Source: an uncultured Candidatus Saccharibacteria bacterium | Lineage (GTDB): Bacteria; Patescibacteriota; Saccharimonadia; Saccharimonadales; Saccharimonadaceae | Length of the DNA stretch: 24,980 nt | Reading direction: 5' to 3' | Assembly: GCA_948944455.1 (NCBI GenBank) | Contig: CARBES010000013.1 | Location: forward strand, 1-24,980 | In this document: one piece after another, positions 12,463 through 20,356 of the stretch | How the letters are laid out: each line of letters starts with the position of its first letter | Position numbering within the stretch: position 1 is the stretch's first letter | The notes under the pieces: model-generated | What the model was told of the DNA's origin: nothing | What the model saw: only the letters and a program-made list of their open reading frames with translations | Databases searched by the model: none | Translations under genes and position numbers: made by a program

Positions 12463-15441
12463 ATGAAATATAAGGCAGGGAATCGACGAAGAGCGGCAGA
12501 ATATGAGCCGGCGCTAGTTGAATGGTGGAAGAAAAATAAGACTTTCGAGAAGTCGGTTGAGGAGCGGCCGATTGACGATTCGTACGTGTTTTATGATGGT
12601 CCTCCGTTTATTACAGGTATGCCACATCATGGTACACTTTTGTCGTCAATCGTGAAAGATGCGGTGCCGAGATTCTGGACAATGCGAGGAAAGCGGGTTG
12701 AGCGACGCTGGGGCTGGGACTGTCATGGGCTGCCGGCAGAGAATTTTGTCGAGAAGCAACTCGGGATTACCGACCGGCGCGAGATTGGTACGAAATGGAG
12801 CCTGGAAGATTATATTTTGAAGGCACGCGAGAGTATGGTAGCGAACTCGGAGACCTGGGAGGGGACGATTGATCGGATCGGGCGCTGGGTGGATTTTAAG
12901 GGGGCGTACCGGACGATGGACAAGGATTTCATGGAGTCGGTCTGGTGGGCGTTCAAGACGTTGTATGAGGCAGGGAAGATTTACGAAGGGCGCAAGGTGC
13001 TGATGTATGATACGAAGTTTGCGACGCCAGTTTCGAAGTCGGAAGTGACGATGGACAACGATGCATATCAGACGGTGACGGATCCGAGTGCGTTCGTACT
13101 GTTTAAGGTAAAACCGGGTCAGAAGTGTCATAATGGGGAATGGGAAACTGAGGAGAATACCTATTTCTTGGCGTGGACGACGACGCCATGGACTTTGCCA
13201 GCAAATATGGCGTTGGCAGTGAACCCAGAGATGGCATATGCTGAGGTAGAGGTAGACGGGAAGAGGCTGTATATTGCAAAGAGCCGAATCGAGGCGGTGC
13301 TGAAGGATGTCGAATATAAGGTGATTTATGGCGACATTAAGGGTGAGGACCTGATCGGCTTGACATATGAGCCTATCTGTGCTACGATAGAGGAAGAATC
13401 TAAGTTGAAAGACACTTGGACTGTTCTTGGTGGGGATTTTGTATCAGATGTGGATGGTACGGGAATTGTACATATTGCGCCAGCGTATGGTGAGGATGAT
13501 TACAAGCTTGCACAGGGATACGAAGTGGACTTTGTCGATGTATTGGATGAGTACGGCTATTATGATGAAAAGACGGCAGACTGGCTGCATAGTATCGGAG
13601 TGAGGGACACGAGTGAGGAAGGAATCGAGATCTGGGCAGGAAACAAGTTTATCGCAAAATGTCTCGAAGAAGCGGGCGTGGTTTGGAAGATTGAGTATAT
13701 TAAGCACGAATATCCGTTTAACCCGCGCTCGAAACAGCGAATTATGTATCGGGCGTTCCCGAGCTGGTTCTTTGATGTGCAAGGACAGAAGCCGCTAATG
13801 ATTGCGCAGAACGAGAATATTAACTGGTTCCCGGAGTATCTTAAGCACGGGCGGTTCGAAAAGAATATTAAGCAGGCGCCGGATTGGAATTTGAGCCGTG
13901 ATCGATTCTGGGCGACAGCGATGCCGGTCTGGAAGGGTGATAAAGGAACAGTGAAAGTGGTGGGGAGCTATGAAGAATTGTATGAGCTGAGTGGGAAACG
14001 TTTGGAAGATTATCATCGGCCGTGGGTGGACGAGATTGAGTTTGATATTGATGGTGAACATTTTAAACGGATTGAGAAGGTCTTAGACTGTTGGTTTGAG
14101 TCGGGCTCAATGCCGTTCGCACAGTTGCACTATCCGTTTGAGAATAAGGAAAAATTTGAGCGGAATTATCCGGCGGATTTTATCGTAGAATACGTCGGGC
14201 AGGTGCGGGCGTGGTTCTATTATGTGCACTGCGTTAATACGGCACTAGCGGAAGTTGGGGGATTCGGGAAGGTGGCGCAAGAACGAGCCGAGAAAAATGC
14301 CTTCAAAAACGTGATTACGACCGGGACTTTGGCGGGGAATGATGGTCGGAAGATGTCGAAGTCGCTGGGTAATTATACTGATCCGAATGTCCTAATGAAC
14401 CAATATTCGGCAGATGCGCTGAGATTCTTGCTATTGTCGAGTCCGGTGCTTTCGGGTGAGGATTTTGCCTTGACGGATAAAGACGTTAGCGATGTACAGC
14501 GGAAGCTGGCGATGATTTGGAACGTGTATGATTTCTTTACGACTTATGCCGAGGTGGATGGATGGGATTTTGAGACGGCATGGAAGCCGGAGGGGAAGGC
14601 GGTAACGGATTTGAAGAACCCGCTGGACCGGTGGATTATGAGTCGCTGGCACGAGACAAAGAGCCAGATTATCGAGGGGATGGAGGAATATAATATTCCT
14701 AAAGCGCTGGCTGGGGTGTTGCCGTTTGTGGATGATTTGTCGAACTGGTTCGTGCGGCGAAGTCGTCGACGTTTCTGGAAATCGGAAGATGATAGCGATA
14801 AGAATGAGGCGTATTTTACGCTGTATGTGGTTTTGGTAAAGATGGCGGAGGCTTTAGCGCCGTTTATCCCGTTCTTGGCGGAAGAGTTGTATCAGAATAT
14901 GACCGGGAGTGGAGAAAGCGTTCATCTGTGTAGTTATCCAATGACCTGTGACGTTGATGAAAAAGTGTTGGCGGAAATGAAGCGGACGCGCGAGGTGATT
15001 AATGAAGGTTTGGCACTACGGATGCGAAAGAGTGATAGCGAGGAGCAGGTGAAGGTACGTCAGCCGCTGGCGAAGTTAGTCTATGCGGGTGAGAAATTGC
15101 CAGAGTGGGCTGAGGAGATTGTGCGTGACGAGGTGAACGTGAAGGAAGTCGAAAATGGGGAAGAAACTTGGCTCGATAAAGCGATCGATGAGGATTTGGC
15201 GAAGGAAGGCTGGACGCGAGAGCTGATTCGCGCAGTACAGAGCGCGCGTAAGAAAGCTGGGCTGAATGTTGATGATCGAATTAAGCTGAGTGTGAGCGCA
15301 GAAGTGCCGGAAGAATGGGTAGAGACGCTAAAAAATGAAGTCTTAGCGACAGAGATGGTTGAAGATGGGAATTTTGCGTACGACGAGATTGCGAAAGTGA
15401 ACGGAGAGAATGTAACGATTAGTTTGGAGAAGAATTCTTAG
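12463..15441 (+). CDS. ileS: isoleucyl-tRNA synthetase, type 2
   Basis: Charges tRNA-Ile. It is a 992-residue class I synthetase of the eukaryote-like type 2, with GWDCHGLPAEN, an editing domain containing WTTTPWTLPANMALAV, KMSKS at 630-634 within DGRKMSKSLGNYTDP, and an anticodon-binding domain with WFVRRSRRRFW. The HIGH motif is H55-H56-G57-T58 (in PHHGTLL), where type 2 enzymes usually have HYGH; the final histidine is threonine. It has no C-terminal zinc ribbon, as expected for type 2. It is under T-box control, with GGGAG five bases before the ATG. It is monocistronic, with a terminator at 15495. Confidence 0.95.
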   Translation: MKYKAGNRRRAAEYEPALVEWWKKNKTFEKSVEERPIDDSYVFYDGPPFITGMPHHGTLLSSIVKDAVPRFWTMRGKRVERRWGWDCHGLPAENFVEKQLGITDRREIGTKWSLEDYILKARESMVANSETWEGTIDRIGRWVDFKGAYRTMDKDFMESVWWAFKTLYEAGKIYEGRKVLMYDTKFATPVSKSEVTMDNDAYQTVTDPSAFVLFKVKPGQKCHNGEWETEENTYFLAWTTTPWTLPANMALAVNPEMAYAEVEVDGKRLYIAKSRIEAVLKDVEYKVIYGDIKGEDLIGLTYEPICATIEEESKLKDTWTVLGGDFVSDVDGTGIVHIAPAYGEDDYKLAQGYEVDFVDVLDEYGYYDEKTADWLHSIGVRDTSEEGIEIWAGNKFIAKCLEEAGVVWKIEYIKHEYPFNPRSKQRIMYRAFPSWFFDVQGQKPLMIAQNENINWFPEYLKHGRFEKNIKQAPDWNLSRDRFWATAMPVWKGDKGTVKVVGSYEELYELSGKRLEDYHRPWVDEIEFDIDGEHFKRIEKVLDCWFESGSMPFAQLHYPFENKEKFERNYPADFIVEYVGQVRAWFYYVHCVNTALAEVGGFGKVAQERAEKNAFKNVITTGTLAGNDGRKMSKSLGNYTDPNVLMNQYSADALRFLLLSSPVLSGEDFALTDKDVSDVQRKLAMIWNVYDFFTTYAEVDGWDFETAWKPEGKAVTDLKNPLDRWIMSRWHETKSQIIEGMEEYNIPKALAGVLPFVDDLSNWFVRRSRRRFWKSEDDSDKNEAYFTLYVVLVKMAEALAPFIPFLAEELYQNMTGSGESVHLCSYPMTCDVDEKVLAEMKRTREVINEGLALRMRKSDSEEQVKVRQPLAKLVYAGEKLPEWAEEIVRDEVNVKEVENGEETWLDKAIDEDLAKEGWTRELIRAVQSARKKAGLNVDDRIKLSVSAEVPEEWVETLKNEVLATEMVEDGNFAYDEIAKVNGENVTISLEKNS

Positions 15442-15494
15442 GAACTTATGACAGCAAGGATTTACCATTCATTCTGGCGCTTGGGGACGCTCTG

Positions 15495-15519
15495 AAAATC
15501 GATCAGTTGATTGATTTTT
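15495..15519 (+). terminator. ileS terminator
   Basis: AAAATCGATCA (15495-15505) folds back on TGATTGATTTT (15508-15518) with one G-U pair and ends in a T-run. It lies 54 bases after the ileS stop. Confidence 0.6.
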
Positions 15520-15558
15520 GGGTGGAGATGCTAGCTGATTTTGATGATAAATCGAAGG

Positions 15559-15587
15559 TTGTCAGGGGGATTTTGATATGGTACTAT
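15559..15587 (+). promoter_or_regulatory. promoter of 15609 gene cluster
   Basis: TTGTCA (15559-15564), 17-base spacer, TACTAT (15582-15587) preceded by TGG (extended -10). Start near 15594; AGGAGG at 15600-15605 is the ribosome binding site. Confidence 0.65.
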
Positions 15588-15608
15588 GAATAAAGAAATA
15601 GGAGGTAT

Positions 15609-16190
15609 ATGGAGCAAAAGTCGAGGAAAATTGCGCTGGTAGTGGCGATTATTGCGGGGATATTCTTAGTAGCAGTGGTAGCGATCGGAATCGTAGATGG
15701 GATTCAGAGTGGTACTGCGGAAAAGCCGGAGGACGAGACTGAGGAAGTAATTAGCGCGAACTGTTCGACAATTGAGTGCATAAAGAAGATTGATGTCACA
15801 GATAGTGTTGAGAAGATTACTGAGACCATCGGGGTAGAGCCAGAATACGATGAGTTTAGCGAGCGATATAAATGGAAACTGAGCAACAACGAAAGTATTG
15901 CACGCGAGAAGAGTGGCGATAGCTACATTTTGCAGGCAACTATCAACAAAGAAAATGTTGCAAATGCGGATGTGGACCTTTCAGTGTATAACGAAATTAA
16001 AGCAGACATCCAAAACGGGAAAGCTTATACTTATGAAGATCTCGTGAAGAAACTGGGCGGAGTTGAAGGAGTAGTTGCTGGTAAGACCAAGAATTCGAAG
16101 CGCTATATTTGGGTCGACAAACATAATCAGACTTTTAGCGCGACCATCAATAATGATGATGGGAAATGTTCGATCATTAGCCTACGGTAG
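15609..16190 (+). CDS. membrane-anchored protein with two BLIP/SmpA-like repeats
   Basis: A 193-residue protein with a short basic N-terminus, one membrane segment (about residues 8-30, IALVVAIIAGIFLVAVVAIG) and an outward-facing acidic linker. The exported part holds two similar units of about 60 residues: the first has VEKITETIG, YKWKLSNN and YILQATIN, the second has YEDLVKKLGG, RYIWVDKHNQ and TFSATINN. Helix-then-strands-with-W is the look of BLIP/SmpA-OmlA folds, which bind proteins or the envelope. Two cysteines (about 51 and 56) lie close together after the linker. AGGAGG lies only 3 bases before the ATG, a tight spacing. Function unknown; probably co-transcribed with the next two genes. 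Confidence 0.6.
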   Translation: MEQKSRKIALVVAIIAGIFLVAVVAIGIVDGIQSGTAEKPEDETEEVISANCSTIECIKKIDVTDSVEKITETIGVEPEYDEFSERYKWKLSNNESIAREKSGDSYILQATINKENVANADVDLSVYNEIKADIQNGKAYTYEDLVKKLGGVEGVVAGKTKNSKRYIWVDKHNQTFSATINNDDGKCSIISLR

Positions 16191-16217
16191 GACCGAGGTT
16201 GGAGTTAGCGAGGCGAA

Positions 16218-16829
16218 ATGCGCATTGGGATAGATATTGACGGAGTTCTGAATTATCGGCAGGAGTTCATGTTAGCTTATGGGGCGAAATTCTGCTTTGA
16301 GAATGGGTTGCCGGGGATTCAGGACGCGGGAACTCATAGTACTAGACGGATGTTTGGTTTGACGGAAGAACAGCGCGATGAGTTTTGGTATCGCTATGCG
16401 AAGTACCAGATGTGGATCTGGCCGGCGCAGTGTTTTGCGGCGGAGGTAATCCGCAAGTTGCGTGACGAAGGGCATGAGATTTTTATTGTCACGGGGCGAA
16501 ATAATGATGATATTTCAGCAGCGGATATGCCGGAGGGGATGAACTGGGAAGAAATTACGATTGATTGGTTGGCTCGAAATGGGATTGAGTATGACGTGAT
16601 CGAATTTCATCGGGGGCGGCCAGTGCCAAATGATAAAGGAACCTATTGTGCGGAGCAAGGGATAGATTTGATGATCGAGGATTTGCCGGAATACTTAGAG
16701 ACTTTGGCCGGGAAAACGCAGATTTTTGTTTATGATCAGCCATACAATAGAGAAGTAAAACTGCCAAAAATGCAGCGGGTGTATAGTTGGTATGATGTAT
16801 ACAGCAAAATTAAGGAGATGGAAGCATGA
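16218..16829 (+). CDS. HAD-superfamily 5'-nucleotidase (NT5C-like)
   Basis: A 203-residue HAD phosphatase. Motif I is GIDIDGVLN (D6 nucleophile, D8 acid/base), motif II is the threonine in IFIVTGRN, and motif IV is LMIEDLPEYLE. The helical cap between motifs I and II (FGLTEEQRDEFWYRYAKYQM) fits the 5'(3')-deoxyribonucleotidase/NT5C group, so the substrate is probably a nucleotide monophosphate. GAGG lies four bases before the ATG. The gene overlaps rnhA by 4 bases (ATGA), which pairs nucleotide salvage with RNA-DNA hybrid removal. Confidence 0.78.
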   Translation: MRIGIDIDGVLNYRQEFMLAYGAKFCFENGLPGIQDAGTHSTRRMFGLTEEQRDEFWYRYAKYQMWIWPAQCFAAEVIRKLRDEGHEIFIVTGRNNDDISAADMPEGMNWEEITIDWLARNGIEYDVIEFHRGRPVPNDKGTYCAEQGIDLMIEDLPEYLETLAGKTQIFVYDQPYNREVKLPKMQRVYSWYDVYSKIKEMEA

Positions 16830-17242
16830 AGGTTCTGTGGACGGATGGAAGCGCGAGTCCGAACCCAGGACCGGGCGGCTATGCGGTGATCGAAAAAGGT
16901 AAGCCAGTGGCGCTGGGAGCAGAAAAAGATTCGACTAATATTCGAATGGAAGGTTTAGCGATGATTGCGGCGATAAAATATGCAGCGGGGGAGCCTTGTG
17001 AAATTCATAGCGATTCGGAATTTTGGATTAATGTGGTGACGAAGTGGGCACCGGGTTGGGCGCGTAATGGCTGGAAAAAGAAGTCGGGCGAAATTAAAAA
17101 TTTAGATATTGTAAAGGAATTATATCAGCTCTATCTCGACAATCCAGTGGAGTTGATTTGGGTGCGCGGTCACGTTGGTACGGAGCTGAATGAACTGGCT
17201 GACGAATGGGCAAATCGAGCACGCAAGGGTGAAAAGATTTGA
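16826..17242 (+). CDS. rnhA: ribonuclease HI
   Basis: Degrades the RNA strand of RNA-DNA hybrids. The four catalytic acids are visible: aspartate in WTDGSASPNPGPGGYA, glutamate in NIRMEGLAMI, aspartate in EIHSDSEFW and aspartate in LNELADEWANRA; the catalytic histidine is in RGHVGTELNE. The basic handle region (WAPGWARNGWKKK) is present. At 138 residues it is slightly shorter than E. coli RNase HI (155). It is translationally coupled to the HAD nucleotidase gene upstream. Confidence 0.92.
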   Translation: MKVLWTDGSASPNPGPGGYAVIEKGKPVALGAEKDSTNIRMEGLAMIAAIKYAAGEPCEIHSDSEFWINVVTKWAPGWARNGWKKKSGEIKNLDIVKELYQLYLDNPVELIWVRGHVGTELNELADEWANRARKGEKI

Positions 17243-17248
17243 TGAAGG

Positions 17249-17277
17249 TTGACTCCCGCTCTCTAATCTGGTAGACT
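17249..17277 (+). promoter_or_regulatory. promoter of Thr/Ala-rich surface protein
   Basis: TTGACT (17249-17254), 17-base spacer, TAGACT (17272-17277) preceded by TGG. It starts 7 bases after rnhA. The same TTGACT-17-TAGACT combination recurs at 19969-19997. Confidence 0.7.
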
Positions 17278-17319
17278 GAAAGCAGAGGTAAGAGTAAAAC
17301 TAATTTTTGGGAGAAGAGA

Positions 17320-18039
17320 GTGAAGAAAGCACAGATTTTAGGCGTGCTGGTGGTGGCAGGTGCTTTGAGCATGGCGATGTCGGGGGAAGTTTTGGCGTTA
17401 GGGAACGCCAGTGTGGTCGAAACAAAAACTAATCAAGTAACGAAACCGAGTATAGTAGCGTTAATTAATGCTACTAATGATGCGGAGATCGCGGCGATGG
17501 AGGCGCGCCAGGTTGGCGAGACTGGATACACAACTTACCTAAACGGTTTGGTCGAACAAGGCATAAAAGCGCAAGAAGAATATACTAAGCGTACGGCTGA
17601 GGATATCACGGAGTTAGTAAGTGCGCTATCAGATGGAGCATATGTAACGCGTTTAATGATTCGGACGAATAGCCAGACGATGCAAAGTAAAGCAATGACG
17701 ACTGGGGCAGCACAAGAGACTCCGGGGAAGACAGAAAAGGGGACCGCGACAGCAAAAGCTACAGGCTCGGCTACTACGAAACAAACGATTGCAAAAACGA
17801 ATCAGACAGCTAAAATAGTTTTAACAACTCCAAAAGCGGCTAACACTGAGCCAATAAAACAAATTTCGGCGCCAGATACGAGTGCGGGCAAGCCAGTGAT
17901 GGCGGCAACTTCAGCACGGAATACGACAAGTATAGTAAGCTTATTGGCGGTAGTTGTGGCGGCGGTAGGGGTGGTAGCAAAAATGATTGGTAAGGTTTTG
18001 CCGAAAAAAGCAAGGGTGCTAGAAAATGTTGAGAATTAG
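17320..18039 (+). CDS. secreted Thr/Ala-rich protein with C-terminal anchor
   Basis: A 239-residue envelope protein of unknown function. It has a signal peptide (residues 1-27, KKAQ then hydrophobic, ending VLALG), a helical domain (about 45-115, NATNDAEIAAMEARQVGE onward), a low-complexity Thr/Ala/Lys-rich stalk (about 120-200) and a C-terminal membrane segment (SIVSLLAVVVAAVGVVAKMI) followed by basic residues (KVLPKKAR). This is the layout of a wall-spanning protein anchored in the membrane, sortase-like but without an LPXTG motif. Start is GTG 17320 with GGGAG six bases upstream. It has its own promoter. The Thr-rich stalk is a possible glycosylation site (inference). Confidence 0.7.
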   Translation: MKKAQILGVLVVAGALSMAMSGEVLALGNASVVETKTNQVTKPSIVALINATNDAEIAAMEARQVGETGYTTYLNGLVEQGIKAQEEYTKRTAEDITELVSALSDGAYVTRLMIRTNSQTMQSKAMTTGAAQETPGKTEKGTATAKATGSATTKQTIAKTNQTAKIVLTTPKAANTEPIKQISAPDTSAGKPVMAATSARNTTSIVSLLAVVVAAVGVVAKMIGKVLPKKARVLENVEN

Positions 18040-18100
18040 AGTATCCGCACGAACGAGTCGTGGCGTGAGCGTTGCTGTAGCAGTGCGTCGTCGAGTCTAA
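18026..18100 (+). CDS. 24-residue basic peptide (tentative)
   Basis: A small frame overlapping the end of the surface-protein gene by 14 bases, with AGGG nine bases before the ATG. It encodes 24 residues, starting MLRIRVSARTS and ending VAVRRRV, with seven arginines. It has the same length as the peptide at 20832-20906, and 7 of 24 positions are identical without gaps (M1, R3, I4, V6, V20, R21, R23). It could be a translationally coupled micro-protein or chance. Confidence 0.3.
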   Translation: MLRIRVSARTSRGVSVAVAVRRRV

Positions 18101-18138
18101 GATTGAGAGATTGCGCGGCTCCACTTTAGGAGTTGATG

Positions 18139-18165
18139 ACCTCCGCTGGTTAAGCTAGCGGAGGT
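18139..18165. terminator. hairpin between convergent genes
   Basis: ACCTCCGCT (18139-18147) pairs with AGCGGAGGT (18157-18165), a 9-bp stem with a 9-base loop that overlaps the slipin stop codon. Neither side has a clear T-run, so it may be a weak or factor-assisted terminator. Confidence 0.4.
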
Positions 18166-18892
18166 GAACTTTGTCAGTAAGATCGGTTGGTAGGAGAATA
18201 ACGGTCTTTTGGGACGGGTCAGTACTGATTTTTTCAAGAGTCTGAAGAGTGCGGATATTAATACCACCAGGCGTTTGCGCGAGCATGCGTGCAGCTTCGG
18301 CAACGGCGGCGGCCGAAGCTTTTTCGCCTTCCGCAGAGATGATTGCGGCACGACGTTCGCGCTCGGCTTCAGCTTGTTTGGCCATAGCGCGCTTCATATC
18401 AGCCGGCAATTCAATATTCTGGAGACGAACACTTTCGATATCGATACCCCATTTGTCAGTTTGGGCGTCAACAATCTCACGAATCTGGGCGGAAATCTCG
18501 TCACGTTTACTGAGGATCTCGTCGAGGTCAAAATTGCCAGTGATGTCACGGAGCGCAGTTTGCGCGAAAGTGCTAGTTGCATAGCGAAAACTGGTCGTCT
18601 CAAGGACGGCCTTGCTGGCGTCGATGACGCGAGCATAGACTACGGCGTCGACGTTGACCGTAACATTATCGCGGGTGATAACTTCTTGTTTCGGGATGTC
18701 CATTGGTGTGGTACGAATGTCAACTTTAGTCATATGGTCGATATAGGGAATGATAATTCGAAAGCCTGGATCAAGTGTGCGTGAATAGCGTCCGAGACGT
18801 AGGACGACGCCGCGTTCATATTGATTAATAATACGGATGCCAGGAATCATGATTAACACGATGATGGCAAGGATAACAGCAACAATAACCAT
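18155..18892 (-). CDS. slipin (SPFH/band 7, stomatin-like)
   Basis: A membrane scaffold protein of the stomatin/slipin group. N-terminal membrane segment (VIVAVILAIIVLIMIPGI), then the SPFH domain: INQYERGVVLRLGRYSRTLD, PGFRIIIPYID, KVDIRTTPMDIPKQEVITRD, VNVDAVVYARVID, and the helical AEAERERRAAIISAEGEKAS with QTPGGINIRTLQTLEKIS. These are strongly conserved in slipins. ATG 18892 is chosen because GGGAG (18898-18902) is five bases upstream; the TTG at 18904 would put that site inside the gene. It has no adjacent NfeD gene, which often accompanies slipins. It is transcribed alone, divergent from the CYTH gene. Confidence 0.88.
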   Translation of the reverse strand: MVIVAVILAIIVLIMIPGIRIINQYERGVVLRLGRYSRTLDPGFRIIIPYIDHMTKVDIRTTPMDIPKQEVITRDNVTVNVDAVVYARVIDASKAVLETTSFRYATSTFAQTALRDITGNFDLDEILSKRDEISAQIREIVDAQTDKWGIDIESVRLQNIELPADMKRAMAKQAEAERERRAAIISAEGEKASAAAVAEAARMLAQTPGGINIRTLQTLEKISTDPSQKTVILLPTDLTDKVHLR

Positions 18893-18917
18893 AAGATCTC
18901 CCAATTATTTTGAGACT

Positions 18918-18926
18918 ATTATAGCA
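18918..18926 (-). promoter_or_regulatory. extended -10 promoter of slipin
   Basis: TGCTATAAT on the minus strand; no good -35. Start near 18911, with a 19-base leader that includes GGGAG. Confidence 0.65.
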
Positions 18927-18975
18927 TAGACGGTAGTAGCTGTGCAGGAAGTCGAAGGTTATGCTGGAAGGGAAC

Positions 18976-19005
18976 TTGGTACGAATAAGCCGTTTGTGCT
19001 ATAAT
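18976..19005 (+). promoter_or_regulatory. CYTH gene promoter, leaderless
   Basis: TTGGTA (18976-18981), 18-base spacer, extended -10 TGCTATAAT (18997-19005). The ATG at 19012 is seven bases after the -10, which fixes the start there and excludes the upstream ATG 18961. Confidence 0.75.
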
Positions 19006-19011
19006 AAACAC

Positions 19012-19578
19012 ATGAAGAAGTTGATCGTAAAGAGTCGGTTAGCAGATCGGGAACGATTTGATCAGCAGATCGCAGGAATCGGTATGGAGTTATCGCCGGT
19101 GATTTGGCAGCATGAGCGGATTTATTTACCGCATGATTATCGGCCAGCGATGAACTTTCCGCGGTTGGTGATGCGCACTGAGGTCAAAACGACGGAGCAG
19201 CCGGCGACTTATGCGATGTATCTTAAACGACATATTGAGGATAGCGGAGTAGACTGGGTGAATTATACGCAGGTGAAGGACTATACTGAGGCATCTGGGA
19301 TCGTGCATCAGTTGGGATTTCGGAAAGTGGCAGAAGTAAGCCGGCAGCGCCAAGAGTTACGACTGGACGAGCGTACGGTGGTTTATGTTGATACGGTAGA
19401 TGGGATTGACGGACAGTTTATAAAGCTTGAGGCGGAGTTAGATGAGAATGAATCGGTTGATGCGCTGAGGGCGGATTTGTTTACGATTTTGATGATGCTT
19501 GGGCAGGAGACGTTTGTCATGCAACCGTATTTTGACCTAGTGCAGAACGTAGAACAGCCGTATCTTATTCCGAGATAG
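19012..19578 (+). CDS. CYTH-domain-like protein
   Basis: A 188-residue protein. The central and C-terminal parts resemble the CYTH fold (class IV adenylate cyclase / thiamine-triphosphatase / inorganic triphosphatase): LGFRKVAEVSRQRQEL, DERTVVYVDTVDGID and QFIKLEAELDENES, where basic and acidic residues alternate along strands. The N-terminal EXEXK signature of active CYTH enzymes is not seen: the start reads KKLIVKSRLADRERFDQQI. It may be a divergent or non-catalytic member. The start is set by the leaderless promoter; it is 17 residues shorter than the longest frame. A terminator follows at 19604. Confidence 0.65.
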   Translation: MKKLIVKSRLADRERFDQQIAGIGMELSPVIWQHERIYLPHDYRPAMNFPRLVMRTEVKTTEQPATYAMYLKRHIEDSGVDWVNYTQVKDYTEASGIVHQLGFRKVAEVSRQRQELRLDERTVVYVDTVDGIDGQFIKLEAELDENESVDALRADLFTILMMLGQETFVMQPYFDLVQNVEQPYLIPR

Positions 19579-19603
19579 GGGTTATCCTGTTGTGGGTAAA
19601 AAT

Positions 19604-19624
19604 CCGTACAGCTTACGGTTTTTT
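19604..19624 (+). terminator. CYTH gene terminator
   Basis: CCGTA-CAGCT-TACGG followed by six T, 25 bases after the stop; an A-run precedes the stem. Confidence 0.75.
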
Positions 19625-19676
19625 ACTGAGTCCACCTCTGTTGGTTATTCCATAAATCGAAACAGCTGTTCCGATT

Positions 19677-19880
19677 TTCGTCCGCAGCGGAAGAGCTGAT
19701 CATTTGTGGGGTGCGCAACTTTATACCGGAAAAGACTTTCGTCTTTGGTCGTCAGCACCAAGTGAATCATCCGCCTTTAGCGCTTATAATCTGCTTGATA
19801 GTGGCGCTGATTACGTTTCTACTGCGCAATCCTATTCTCGACTAGCATTGTTTTCCCTCCGTTGTCTAGCCATAGAGTAA
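19677..19880 (+). pseudogene. FISUMP C-terminal remnant 2
   Basis: A 67-codon frame begins FVRSGRADHLWGAQLY, passes FRLWSSAPSESSAFSAYNLL and ends FSLRCLAIE at TAA 19878-19880. This is the last third of a FISUMP domain. Upstream the frame meets a stop and then the CYTH terminator, and there is no start or ribosome binding site. Both this and the remnant at 9988-10206 begin at TTCGTCCGCAGCGGA and continue to match past the stop (ATAGAGTAATCAA then GGGAGGATG), so they are homologous DNA segments rather than only similar proteins. Confidence 0.7.
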
Positions 19881-19968
19881 TCAAGGGAGGATGGTGTTAA
19901 ACGGCCACCAAAGCGTCAGCGGTTGATGTTATTCGATCTTTTGGCTCAAACTCCACGTTAAGGGAAGC

Positions 19969-19997
19969 TTGACTTGCTATTCAGCTAGTGTTAGACT
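19969..19997 (+). promoter_or_regulatory. promoter of a ~47-base transcript
   Basis: TTGACT (19969-19974), 17-base spacer, TAGACT (19992-19997) preceded by TGT. Start near 20004. The elements are the same as in the promoter at 17249-17277. Confidence 0.6.
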
Positions 19998-20003
19998 GGA
20001 GAT

Positions 20004-20050
20004 ATTAAGTGGTTAATCGCTATTTCCGTTTTCGGGAGATAGCGATTTTT
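20004..20050 (+). ncRNA. candidate mini-transcript ending in terminator
   Basis: The promoter above would make an RNA of only about 47 bases, because hairpin TCGCTAT (20017-20023) with ATAGCGA (20039-20045) plus TTTTT (20046-20050) follows at once. No frame fits in it. It could be a tiny sRNA, an attenuator for the downstream region, or remains of a degraded gene. Confidence 0.4.
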
Positions 20051-20356
20051 AGTTCGACACGAAGGCGTGCGATACTAAAACTTAGCTTCACGCTTCATAC
20101 CTCATACCTCAAATCCTTTCCTACTCTAAAGTTGCTTTAGCTCTGGTGGCCCACTCCTAAGCTAGCACAAATTGAAAAACTTTAGCAAGCACAAGTATGA
20201 TCAAAGTTTGCATTTCATCGTAAACGGGTTTAACAATGGAATAAATTTTTGTAAAAATTTAGTTTTGTTGTATAAAATACAACGGTTTGAAATGCAAAAA
20301 TTAGGAATTTTACCTCTGTTAATTTGACTTTAGCAAAAATACAAGCATAAAAGGTA
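20051..20356. other. AT-rich intergenic region
   Basis: No gene is seen in these 306 bases. The region becomes strongly AT-rich after about 20160. It contains GTTGTA-TAAAA-TACAAC (20267-20283), an inverted repeat like those at 12309-12325 and 21190-21205. Confidence 0.5.

Noticed and set aside
18961..19011. Upstream ATG as start of the CYTH gene
   Set aside because: It lies upstream of the -35 and -10 of the promoter that fixes the start at 19012, and it has no ribosome binding site.
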